A stretch of 64,000 nucleotides of DNA from Paraburkholderia largidicola (GTDB lineage: Bacteria > Pseudomonadota > Gammaproteobacteria > Burkholderiales > Burkholderiaceae): the NCBI RefSeq assembly GCF_013426895.1, contig NZ_AP023175.1, positions 434,001 through 498,000 on the forward strand, read 5' to 3'. The notes beneath the pieces were generated by a model. The model saw only the letters and a list, made by a program, of their open reading frames with translations, did no database searches and was not told the origin of the DNA. Every line of letters begins with the position of its first letter. The first letter of the stretch is position 1. Below, one piece after another: positions 42,973 to 50,627 of the stretch. Both the position numbers and the translations under genes were made by a program.

Positions 42973-43710
42973 GTGAACAAGAAACTCATCGCAAGCGCAT
43001 TGGGCTGGACCCGCACGTCGGCGGGCAGGATCGCGGCGTGCGTCGCCATCGGCGCGGGCGCCCTGGCGTGGCAACACGTTGCGTCGGCGGAACAGGCGGT
43101 GCGGATTCCGCCGCCCGCGCAGGACGAAAAAGCGGGCAGCGCGCACACGGAAACGGCCGTCTTCGCAGGCGGCTGCTTCTGGGGCGTTCAGGGCGTGTAC
43201 GAACACGTCAAGGGCGTGAAGCAGGTCGCGTCGGGCTACGCGGGCGGCGCGGCGAACACCGCGCAGTACGAGACAGTAAGCGGCGGCGACACGGGCCACG
43301 CGGAGTCGGTGCAAATCACGTATGACCCGACGCAGATTACGTATGGCCGGCTGCTGCAGATCTTCTTTTCCGTCGCGCACAATCCGACCCAGTTGAATTA
43401 CCAGGGCCCGGATCACGGCACGCAGTATCGGTCGGTGGTGTTTCCGCAGAATGCCGAGCAGCGTGGCATCGCGCAGGCTTATATCGCGCAGTTGAACAGC
43501 GCGAAAGTGTTTTCCGCGCCGATCGTCACGAAGATCGAAGACTTCAAGGGCTTCTATCCTGCCGAGCAGTATCACCAGAACTATCTGGTACTGCATCCGG
43601 ACTCGCCGTATATCGCGATCAACGATCTGCCGAAGATCGATTATCTGAAGAAGATGTTCCCGGATGTCTATCGCAACGAGCCCGTGTTGCTGAAGGCGTC
43701 GGCTTCATGA
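42973..43710 (+). CDS. msrA: Exported peptide-methionine (S)-S-oxide reductase
   Basis: A 245-residue MsrA with the catalytic GGCFWG motif (C68) and the family segments YAGGAANTAQYETVSGGDTGHAE and HNPTQLNYQGPDHGTQYRS. An N-terminal signal or anchor (ARIAACVAIGAGALAW-like hydrophobic stretch at about 18-40) places it outside the cytoplasm, unlike ordinary housekeeping MsrA. It reduces the S-diastereomer of methionine sulfoxide. Last gene of the msrB-dipZ-msrA operon; together the three handle both diastereomers and the electron supply. Confidence 0.92.
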   Translation: MNKKLIASALGWTRTSAGRIAACVAIGAGALAWQHVASAEQAVRIPPPAQDEKAGSAHTETAVFAGGCFWGVQGVYEHVKGVKQVASGYAGGAANTAQYETVSGGDTGHAESVQITYDPTQITYGRLLQIFFSVAHNPTQLNYQGPDHGTQYRSVVFPQNAEQRGIAQAYIAQLNSAKVFSAPIVTKIEDFKGFYPAEQYHQNYLVLHPDSPYIAINDLPKIDYLKKMFPDVYRNEPVLLKASAS

Positions 43711-43792
43711 TGGTGTCGTGCGGTGTGAAGTGGCCTGCGATATGGCCACGGTCGCGCGGCGCGTTGCGGATGTCTCGCCGTCACGTTGACGG

Positions 43793-44728
43793 TTAGCCGC
43801 CGACGGCCTCGACGATCCGCTTGCACATCGCCTTGTCGGGGTACGGGCCGACGCCTGCGTGGACGTTATCGGCCATGTACTCGGGGCGTCCCGTGCCGGG
43901 AATCACGACGGTGACGGCGGGTTGCGCGAGCACGAATTTCAGCAGCAGTTGCGCCCACGTCGTGCAGCCGATGTCGGCGGCCCACGCGGGCAGCGGCGTC
44001 TTGCCGACGCGCGACAGCAGCCCGCCGCCGCCGAACGGCTGATTGATCACGACACCGATGCCGAGATCGCGCGCGAGCGGCAGGATGCGCTGTTCCGCAT
44101 CGCGATCGTCGGCCGCGTAGTTGATCTGCACGAAGTCGGGCTTCTCGCTGCGCATCACGCTGGCGACCTCGTCGAACGCGCCGGACGTGTAGTGCGTGAT
44201 GCCGATATAGCGGATGCGCCCACTTGCTTTCCAGTCGCGCAGCGTGGCGAGTTGCGTGCGCCAGTCGACGAGGTTGTGCACCTGCATCAGGTCGATCTTC
44301 GGTTGTTGCAGGCGGCGCATCGACTCTTCCATCTGCGCGATGCCTGCGGCTTTGCCCTGCGTCCACACCTTGGTCGCGACGAACGCCTTGTTGTGCGCAT
44401 CGAGCCGCGTGAGCAGCGTGCCCGCGACGGCTTCCGACGAGCCGTACATCGGCGACGAGTCGATTGCCGAGCCGCCCGCGGCGAACAGAACCTTCAGCAC
44501 TTCGGCAAGCCGCGCCTGGCCGTTCGGATCGTCGCCGACGTCGAAGGTGCGCCACGTGCCGCAACCGACGACGGGTAGCGGCTCTCCCGTCGATGGAATC
44601 GCGCGCCGCTCCATGCGCGGGGGCGGCTTTTGCTGGGCATCGCCGAGGGATGGGATGGACATCCCAAGGGGCAGTACGAGCGCGCGTTGCAGGAAGTGGC
44701 GGCGCGCGGACGGTCGATGGGAGCGCAT
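43793..44728 (-). CDS. Aldo/keto reductase with a Tat-type signal
   Basis: A 311-residue aldo/keto reductase barrel. Catalytic tetrad residues are visible: Asp in AIDSSPMYGSSE with the Tyr of that motif, Lys in VATKVWTQGK and His in MQVHNLVDW. The N-terminus SARRHFLQRALVLPLGMSIP is a twin-arginine-type signal, suggesting export of the folded, cofactor-loaded enzyme. NADPH-dependent reduction of a carbonyl is expected, substrate unknown. It is convergent with msrA and followed on the same strand by nothing until msrA; the RidA gene precedes it by 10 bases. Confidence 0.87.
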   Translation of the reverse strand: MRSHRPSARRHFLQRALVLPLGMSIPSLGDAQQKPPPRMERRAIPSTGEPLPVVGCGTWRTFDVGDDPNGQARLAEVLKVLFAAGGSAIDSSPMYGSSEAVAGTLLTRLDAHNKAFVATKVWTQGKAAGIAQMEESMRRLQQPKIDLMQVHNLVDWRTQLATLRDWKASGRIRYIGITHYTSGAFDEVASVMRSEKPDFVQINYAADDRDAEQRILPLARDLGIGVVINQPFGGGGLLSRVGKTPLPAWAADIGCTTWAQLLLKFVLAQPAVTVVIPGTGRPEYMADNVHAGVGPYPDKAMCKRIVEAVGG

Positions 44729-44738
44729 CGACTTTGCG

Positions 44739-45140
44739 TCAGCCCGGACGGCGCGCGATGAAATCGATCTCGACCAGCGCGTCGCGCGCGAGACCTGTTA
44801 CGCCGACGCAGGTGCGCGCTGGCAGCCGTCCCGGCGGGAAATGCGCGGCGTAGACGGCGTTCATCGCGGCGTAGTCACGTTTGAATTCCGTGAGGAAGAT
44901 GCGCGCCGAGACCACGTTTTCCAGGCCCAAGCCGAGGCCCTTGAGGACCAGCACGAGGTTATCCATGACGCGTTTCGTTTGCGCGGCGACGCCCTCGGGC
45001 AGGGGCGCTGAGTCGTCGTCGGGAGAGGTCGGCATCTGGCCCGTTACGAAGACCCAGCCACCTGATTCCGTCGCATGGGAAAAAGGGCCGACCGGCGTCG
45101 GCGCGCCTTCGATCATCCAGAACTGGGTGGGTTCGGTCAT
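44739..45140 (-). CDS. RidA (YjgF/YER057c) family protein
   Basis: A 133-residue RidA-family protein. The active-site Arg in LPARTCVGV and the Glu in VEIDFIA are present, together with GGWVFVTGQMP at the start of the fold. RidA proteins hydrolyse reactive enamine/imine intermediates formed by PLP enzymes. ATG 45140 is preferred over 45200 (GGAGAA upstream). The aldo/keto reductase gene starts 10 bases downstream and is probably cotranscribed. Confidence 0.9.
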   Translation of the reverse strand: MTEPTQFWMIEGAPTPVGPFSHATESGGWVFVTGQMPTSPDDDSAPLPEGVAAQTKRVMDNLVLVLKGLGLGLENVVSARIFLTEFKRDYAAMNAVYAAHFPPGRLPARTCVGVTGLARDALVEIDFIARRPG

Positions 45141-45249
45141 CGGTTTGGGTTCTCCATGTTGTTTTGTTGGCTGCGCCGCCTGGGTTGGTGGCAAGGTCAT
45201 ACCTTAGCGCGGATTTTTTTGTCATGCAGGCGGGTTTTTGTTTTTTTTG

Positions 45250-45418
45250 TCTGCGACGCTGAGGTGGTTTGCTTTGGGTTTTCGCTGGCATCCGTGATTT
45301 GTTAGCGCGCTGCAGGCGTTGCCCCTGTGTGGGGCGGCACCTGGTCTTGGTTGTCTGCGACGCTGGGTGGGTTGCTTGTTTGTTCGCTGGCATCCGCGTT
45401 TTGTTATTGGTGCTTCAG
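45250..45418. repeat. Tandem flank modules left of repeat copy D
   Basis: Two modules of about 110 bases, each with GTCTGCGACGCTG, then TTCGCTGGCATCCG and GCGTTGCCCCTGTG. The same pair organisation is found left of copy B (21485-21672). The first unit ends in a truncated repeat tip (GGGGCGGCACCTGG near 45330). Confidence 0.7.
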
Positions 45419-46012
45419 GCGTTGCCCCTGTGCGGGGCGGCACCTACTTTTCTTTGCCGCCGCAAAGAAAAGTAGGCAAAAGAAAGCGGCTCACACCGCC
45501 AGCCCGTGTGTTTGCCTGAGGGCCCCCAAAGGTTCTTACGCTTCACGCGGCAGTACGCTTGCTCATGTTCGTTGCCAACGTTCTCTCTGTACGCCTCACC
45601 CACTTCGTATGCCCGCGTCGCAGCACATCGTGTCACATAGTCCACGGCCGCCCAGGTGGCAAACTGTGTGTAGGCCCAAGTGCTCCACACGCCTCACTTC
45701 GGACCGGTAGCGCACGCGTCCCACCCCGTAAGAGCGCTACCCGTTGTGGCGCGACAACCTGCACACAGTTTGCCACCTTGGCGGCACAAGCCAGTCGCTG
45801 CCGCTGGCCCGAGTACGGGTATTCGAAGCGGGTGAGGCATTCATTCGAAGCGTTGGCAACGGGCACCAGCACAGACGTTGCCGTGTGAAGCATAAGACCG
45901 GTTGGGGACCCTCAGGCAAACACTAGAACTGGCGGTGTGAGCCGCTTTCTTTTGCCTACTTTTCTTTGCGGCGGCAAAGAAAAGTAGGTGCCGCCCCGCA
46001 CAGGGGCAACGC
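45419..46012. repeat. Intergenic nested-palindrome repeat, copy D (uninterrupted)
   Basis: A complete 594-base copy, same orientation as A and C. Its right half is close to copy A (for example AAGCGTTGGCAACGGGCACCAGCA is shared in part), its left half differs more. The intact right palindrome (CTACTTTTCTTTGCGGCGGC) shows the empty site for both IS insertions seen in copies A and B. It lies between the RidA start and the 3' end of the MBL gene. Confidence 0.88.
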
Positions 46013-46088
46013 TTGAGGCACCAATAACATCACGCGGATGCCAGCGCAAAAACAAGCAAACCACCCCAACCGTCGAAGACAAAAAAAA

Positions 46089-47204
46089 TCACTCCACCCC
46101 CGCAGCCCGACAAAAAACCCGCCGCGCCGCCTTAGGCGCATCAACCTCAACCACTTCCCGCCACCATCTCTCCCCACGATGCGGCGCAGCCAGATCCAAC
46201 CTCTCCCCCATCCGGGGAGTCGAAAGCGCAATGCCGCGCGCAGCGGCAAGCCCTACGACACGCTCGAACGGCTCCTGCCACCGATGCATCGCCAGATCGA
46301 AAGTCCCGTTATGAATCGGCACGAGCCAGCGCCCACGCAAATCGACATGCGCCTGCACCGTGTCATCAGGCTGCATATGCACGTAAGGCCATTGCGCGTC
46401 GTACGCGCCCGTTTCCATCAAAGTGACATCGAACGGCCCAAGTCGCTCGCCAATGGCCTTGAAGCCATCGAAGTAACCGGTATCACCACTAAAAAACACC
46501 CGCAGATCACCATCGACGATCACCCACGACGCCCACAACGTGCTATTCCCATCGAACAGACTGCGCCCCGAGAAATGCTGCGCCGGCGTCGCCGTGAACT
46601 GCACACCGTCGATCTCGACACCCTGCCACCAGTCGAACTGCCGCACCTTCGACGCATCGATGCCCCACTCGATCAACCGGTCGCCCACCCCAAGCGGCGT
46701 CAGAAACACGCCCGTCGTCTCAGCCAGCGCCAGCACGGTCTCGCGATCCAGATGGTCGTAGTGATCGTGCGACAGAATCACGCCGCGCAACGGCGGCAAC
46801 GCGTCACGCGCAATCGGCGGCGCATGGAAACGCTTCGGCCCCATCCGTTTGAACGGCGACGCGCGTTCCGCAAACACCGGATCGGTCAGCCAGAACTGGC
46901 CGCGCAGCTTGAGCAGCATCGTCGAATGACCAAGGCGGAACAGGCTCCCGTCCGGCGCGGCGTCCAGGTCGGCGCGCGTGAGCGCATCGACGGGTAGCGT
47001 GCCGGATGGCTCGGTGCCGCCTGGCTTGTTGAAGAGCACGTTCCACGCGATCCGCAACGTCTTGCCGAACCCTTCGACAGGGCGCGGCTTCACGTTGCGA
47101 AAACGCTCGCCGTCGTGCTGCGGCGACGTGCTCGACAACGCGCGGCTGCGCTGCGCCGCGGTGAATCCAAAAACCTGACTGATGGAGCCGATGATCGATT
47201 TCAT
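46089..47204 (-). CDS. MBL-fold hydrolase (UlaG / NAPE-PLD-like)
   Basis: A 371-residue MBL protein. The metal motif is SHDHYDHLD; further ligands lie in TPAQHFSGRS, FSGDTGYFDG and the C-terminal LVPIHNGTFDLA. The N-terminal PVDALTRADLDAAPDGSLFRLGHST and WLTDPVFAERASP are typical of NAPE-PLD-like hydrolases, which act on phosphodiesters or lactones. Substrate unknown. It is divergent from a TetR gene that probably represses it. Its stop codon directly follows the flank module of repeat copy D. Confidence 0.88.
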   Translation of the reverse strand: MKSIIGSISQVFGFTAAQRSRALSSTSPQHDGERFRNVKPRPVEGFGKTLRIAWNVLFNKPGGTEPSGTLPVDALTRADLDAAPDGSLFRLGHSTMLLKLRGQFWLTDPVFAERASPFKRMGPKRFHAPPIARDALPPLRGVILSHDHYDHLDRETVLALAETTGVFLTPLGVGDRLIEWGIDASKVRQFDWWQGVEIDGVQFTATPAQHFSGRSLFDGNSTLWASWVIVDGDLRVFFSGDTGYFDGFKAIGERLGPFDVTLMETGAYDAQWPYVHMQPDDTVQAHVDLRGRWLVPIHNGTFDLAMHRWQEPFERVVGLAAARGIALSTPRMGERLDLAAPHRGERWWREVVEVDAPKAARRVFCRAAGVE

Positions 47205-47245
47205 GCGAAGCGTCACTCGAGACAGAAGGTAGACTGCACAGTGTA

Positions 47246-47268
47246 GTTTATTATCTCGAAAAGTAAAC
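47246..47268. promoter_or_regulatory. Probable TetR operator between the MBL and TetR genes
   Basis: GTTTATT and AGTAAAC form an imperfect inverted repeat (6 of 7 pairs) centred on ATCTCGAAA in the 85-base AT-rich gap between the two divergent genes. Position and form fit a TetR-family operator overlapping both promoters. Confidence 0.5.
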
Positions 47269-47289
47269 CCATCGGTGTAAAATTAACGG

Positions 47290-47925
47290 ATGGACGACAG
47301 CACCACCCTTTCCCGTCTGACCGATCGCAAGCGCGCGGCCATCATCGACGCGGCCATCGACGAATTTCGCGCGGCCGGTTTCGACGCGACCAGCATGGAC
47401 CGGATCGCCGCGCGCGCGAGCGTGTCGAAGCGCACCGTGTACAACCACTTCCCCAGCAAGGAGGCGCTGTTCGCGGCGATCCTCCAGCAGCTATGGGACG
47501 CCAGCAAAGCGGGCGATACGCCCGGCTATCGCGCCGACCAGCCGTTGCGCCCTCAGTTGATCGCACTGCTCGCGCAGAAGCTGCGGCTGTTGAACGACGA
47601 GGCGTTCATGTCGCTCGCGCGCGTCGCGATCGCGGCGGGCATTCATTCGCCTGAGCGCGCGCGGGACATGGTGGCGCGCATCGGCGAGCGCGAGGAAGGA
47701 CTGACCGTGTGGATACGCGCAGCCGCCACCGATGGCAGGCTCGACACGCCGGACCCGGCGTTCGCCGCGCAGCAGTTGCATGGTCTCGTGAAGGGCTTTG
47801 CGTTCTGGCCGCAGGTGACGATGGGCCAACCGTCCCTGACAGCGGACGAACAGAAGACCATTGCCGAGTCATCGGCGGATATGTTTCTGGCGCGCTACGG
47901 AACGGGTGCTGGCGGCACGGCCTGA
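47290..47925 (+). CDS. TetR family transcriptional regulator
   Basis: A 211-residue TetR-family regulator. The HTH is at about residues 10-57 (RKRAAIIDAAIDEFRAAGFD, SVSKRTVYNHFPSKEALFAAIL) and the C-terminal ligand domain resembles the AefR-like type (LVKGFAFWPQVTMGQPSLT). It is divergent from the MBL hydrolase gene and most likely represses it and itself. Convergent with the GT2 gene. Confidence 0.92.
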   Translation: MDDSTTLSRLTDRKRAAIIDAAIDEFRAAGFDATSMDRIAARASVSKRTVYNHFPSKEALFAAILQQLWDASKAGDTPGYRADQPLRPQLIALLAQKLRLLNDEAFMSLARVAIAAGIHSPERARDMVARIGEREEGLTVWIRAAATDGRLDTPDPAFAAQQLHGLVKGFAFWPQVTMGQPSLTADEQKTIAESSADMFLARYGTGAGGTA

Positions 47926-47946
47926 TCTCGTCCGTCGAACAGCGCA

Positions 47947-48603
47947 TCATTCATGGGCCGTCAGGCCCATCAGCGTATCCCCGAATCCGCCCCGCACTTT
48001 CGACGCAATCCGCGCGCTCGTGACGACACGCGGCGCCGCGCTCCACGCGATGCGCGCGCCCGTCTCGACGAGCAATCCCACCAGCGCCACATCCTCACTG
48101 CACGTCAGCGGCGGAAATCCACCGACGCGGCAATACGCGCGCGCCGACACGCCGAGGTTCGCGCCATGAATATGCCGGTGGCCATCCGCGTTCATGTACG
48201 CACGATAGAACGATTCGCGAGTCAGTTCGTCGTGCTCGCGCCAGTCTTCCACGATCACCGGCCCGCACACCGCTTCCGCATCGAGCGCGAGTTGCGCGAC
48301 CAGCCAGTCCGGCGCGACGCGGCTGTCGGCGTCGGTGAACGCGAGCCAGCGCACGCCCTGCTCGATCAGCGTCGCGGCGCCTGCCGCCCGAGCCTTGCCG
48401 ACGTTGCGCACGTCGAGCATCAACGGATGTGTGTCGAAACAGCGTGCGATCGACTCGGACCCGTCGGTGCAACTATCGAGTGCAACGACGATTCTCACCG
48501 TCTCGCCGAGCAACTCAGGATGCGCAGCCGCGATCCGCGCAGCCTGCAGGCAATCGGCGAGCAGTTCTTCTTCGTCGTGCGCGGGGATCACGATGCCGAT
48601 CAT
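47947..48603 (-). CDS. Family 2 glycosyltransferase
   Basis: A 218-residue GT-A-fold transferase without membrane helices. IGIVIPAHDEEELLADCL at the N-terminus, ALDSCTDGS, and the DxD-type motif FTDADSRVAPDWL are seen; a C-terminal CSEDVALVGLL replaces the usual ED motif. It should transfer a sugar from a nucleotide sugar to an unknown acceptor. Its ATG overlaps the methyltransferase stop (ATGA). It is the third gene of the acyl-CoA dehydrogenase / methyltransferase / GT2 unit. Confidence 0.87.
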   Translation of the reverse strand: MIGIVIPAHDEEELLADCLQAARIAAAHPELLGETVRIVVALDSCTDGSESIARCFDTHPLMLDVRNVGKARAAGAATLIEQGVRWLAFTDADSRVAPDWLVAQLALDAEAVCGPVIVEDWREHDELTRESFYRAYMNADGHRHIHGANLGVSARAYCRVGGFPPLTCSEDVALVGLLVETGARIAWSAAPRVVTSARIASKVRGGFGDTLMGLTAHE

Positions 48604-49199
48604 GCCAGCCCCTCACACTGCGCCACCGAATACCCGTCCTTCGACCATACATCCAGCAGCAGATCATGCTCCGCATGTTGTACGAGGCGATGCAGCGCGG
48701 GGAGCGCGTCGAAGCTCGCGTGGACGTCTTCCGCGCTCAGCAGCTTGCCTTCGAATGGATGTCGCCAGTGGCATGCGACCAGCGTGCCGTCCGCCGTCAT
48801 CGACGCGCACGCGCGCTGCGCCAGTTCCGCCGTCGCTTCGCGCGACAGGTAATAACCCAGTTCGCCGATCACAATCAGATCGAAGCTCGCGTCGGGCCAT
48901 TGGTCCGGCATCGCGCGCTGCTCGACGGTGACGTTGCGCACGCCTGCAAGACGTTCGCGCGCGAGACGCACGGCATGATCGCTGATGTCGCACGCGTTCA
49001 GGCTGTCGCAACGCTGCGCGAGCAGCGCCGACAATTCACCGTTCGAACACGCCGGCTCGAAGCACGACCGATAGCGCTCGCGCGGCAGCGCCGCGATGGT
49101 CAGCAGACGCTTGCGGCGCTCATACCAGCTCGCGCGATAGTCCCAAGGATCGTCGTCCTGTCGGTACAGATCGTCGAAATAGGCGGTGGGGAAAGACAT
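48600..49199 (-). CDS. NodS-like SAM-dependent methyltransferase
   Basis: A 199-residue class I methyltransferase. The N-terminal FDDLYRQDDDPWDYRASWYERRK is characteristic of the NodS-like group; motif I appears as SCFEPACSNGELSALLA and the later ACDISDHAVRLAR binds the adenosine part. NodS N-methylates a chitooligosaccharide during Nod-factor synthesis, but no other nod gene is here, so a different amino-sugar or small-molecule substrate is likely. It starts 11 bases after the dehydrogenase stop and overlaps the GT2 gene by four bases. Confidence 0.87.
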   Translation of the reverse strand: MSFPTAYFDDLYRQDDDPWDYRASWYERRKRLLTIAALPRERYRSCFEPACSNGELSALLAQRCDSLNACDISDHAVRLARERLAGVRNVTVEQRAMPDQWPDASFDLIVIGELGYYLSREATAELAQRACASMTADGTLVACHWRHPFEGKLLSAEDVHASFDALPALHRLVQHAEHDLLLDVWSKDGYSVAQCEGLA

Positions 49200-49210
49200 G
49201 CAAGCGATCC

Positions 49211-50350
49211 TCAGTGATGTCCAAGGTTCCACGTCTCGCCCGCTTCATCGTCGAGCAGCGTCCGGCCGAGTGCGCACTCGTCGCGCTCCGCATGGCTCTG
49301 GCGCAGAAACACGGGCAGATCGGCGATCGCGCGAGCGAACCATGGGTCCGTGCAGAACGGCGCTGCGCCGAGCGCGCGCGACACGTGCTGCATCACCTGC
49401 TCCGCCGCCTGTTCGACGGCCACCCGCACGCGCAACGCGCATTGCTGCGCATCGTCGCGCGGATGCGCGTCGATCCATGCAGCCGACTCGCGCAGCAAGG
49501 CTGCCACGGCGGACAGCTCGGCATCGGCGGCGCCGAGATGCGCGCACGCGTGCGGGTCGTCGTGACGTTTGACGCTGTCGCGCAGAATCGACGCGAGCGC
49601 CGCCGCACAGCCGTACCAGCACGCGGCAATGCCAGCGCCGCCATGCCAGAAACCCGGACGCTTCAGATACGCGCCCGCGGCGCCGACCTGCACGGCGCGC
49701 ACGCCATCGAAGCGCACGCTGCTCGTGCCCGTCGCGCGCATGCCGACGGCCTGCCAGCCGCCCGGATCGATGGCAATGCCCGGCTGCGACAGTTCGACGG
49801 CAGCCAACACCGGCTCGTCGTCGCGCCATGCCGTGACCAACGCATGCGTGACGTGCGGCGCGCCCGAGCACCAGGGCTTGGTGCCTTCGAGCGTCAGCAC
49901 ATTCCCGTCCGCTGCGTGCGCGATCAGCTTTGCGTTCGGCGGCTCGGCGGCCCACACGGCCCAACTGCCGTCGTCCGCGAGTTCGGCGCGCCCCAGTTCC
50001 GCGAGGATGGCGAGCGCGTCGGTGTGCGCCTCATACAGCTTCACCAGCGACAGGTCGCATGCCGCAACGGCCGCGAGGCCGCGCCAGCGCGTCGCTGTCT
50101 CGCCGCGGCCCGGCAACGGCAGCCAGTCCATGCCCCGCGCGCGCAAGGCGTCGAGCGTGGCCGCGCGGCCGGCGGCGGCCTCGTCGGCGAAGCGCAGGCC
50201 CGCCAGATAACGTTCGAGCGCAGGGACGAGCGCATAGCGTTTCGGCTCGATGTCGGCGTCCGGTTCCTCGTCAGACAGACGGAGTCCGCTGTTGATGTAC
50301 CACGCAGCGGGCGCGGCGCGCCGCAGGGGATCGTGGCCGATATCGTTCAT
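49211..50350 (-). CDS. Acyl-CoA dehydrogenase-like flavoprotein
   Basis: A 379-residue protein with the fold order of acyl-CoA dehydrogenases: N-terminal helices, a central beta domain (VLTLEGTKPWCSGAPHVTHALV and WQAVGMRATGTSSVRFDGV) and a C-terminal helical domain. It is divergent from canonical members and I could not place the catalytic Glu. First gene of the unit with NodS-like methyltransferase and GT2. GGAGG lies five bases before ATG 50350; longer frames upstream cross the divergent promoter region. Confidence 0.82.
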   Translation of the reverse strand: MNDIGHDPLRRAAPAAWYINSGLRLSDEEPDADIEPKRYALVPALERYLAGLRFADEAAAGRAATLDALRARGMDWLPLPGRGETATRWRGLAAVAACDLSLVKLYEAHTDALAILAELGRAELADDGSWAVWAAEPPNAKLIAHAADGNVLTLEGTKPWCSGAPHVTHALVTAWRDDEPVLAAVELSQPGIAIDPGGWQAVGMRATGTSSVRFDGVRAVQVGAAGAYLKRPGFWHGGAGIAACWYGCAAALASILRDSVKRHDDPHACAHLGAADAELSAVAALLRESAAWIDAHPRDDAQQCALRVRVAVEQAAEQVMQHVSRALGAAPFCTDPWFARAIADLPVFLRQSHAERDECALGRTLLDDEAGETWNLGHH

Positions 50351-50627
50351 GCAAGCCTCCATGGCGAAGCGTGGGAGTGTTGGGTCCGACGTGGCACCCG
50401 TCGATGAAACAGGTGCTTTGCGAGCGACGACGCAAGCGGCATGCCCATGCGAAGACACACGCGCCGTTCCGACGTAAGGTGTCTCTGGACGCAAGACGCG
50501 AGACGGCATGCCGATTGCACCCGTGGTTGGCGCCGCCAATGCATCCGCGGTTGCACCAGTCAAGGCAAACGCTCTTCGCGCGCGGCTGACGGCATGCGCC
50601 GCGCGGTCGGTCTCCACGAGGAAAACA

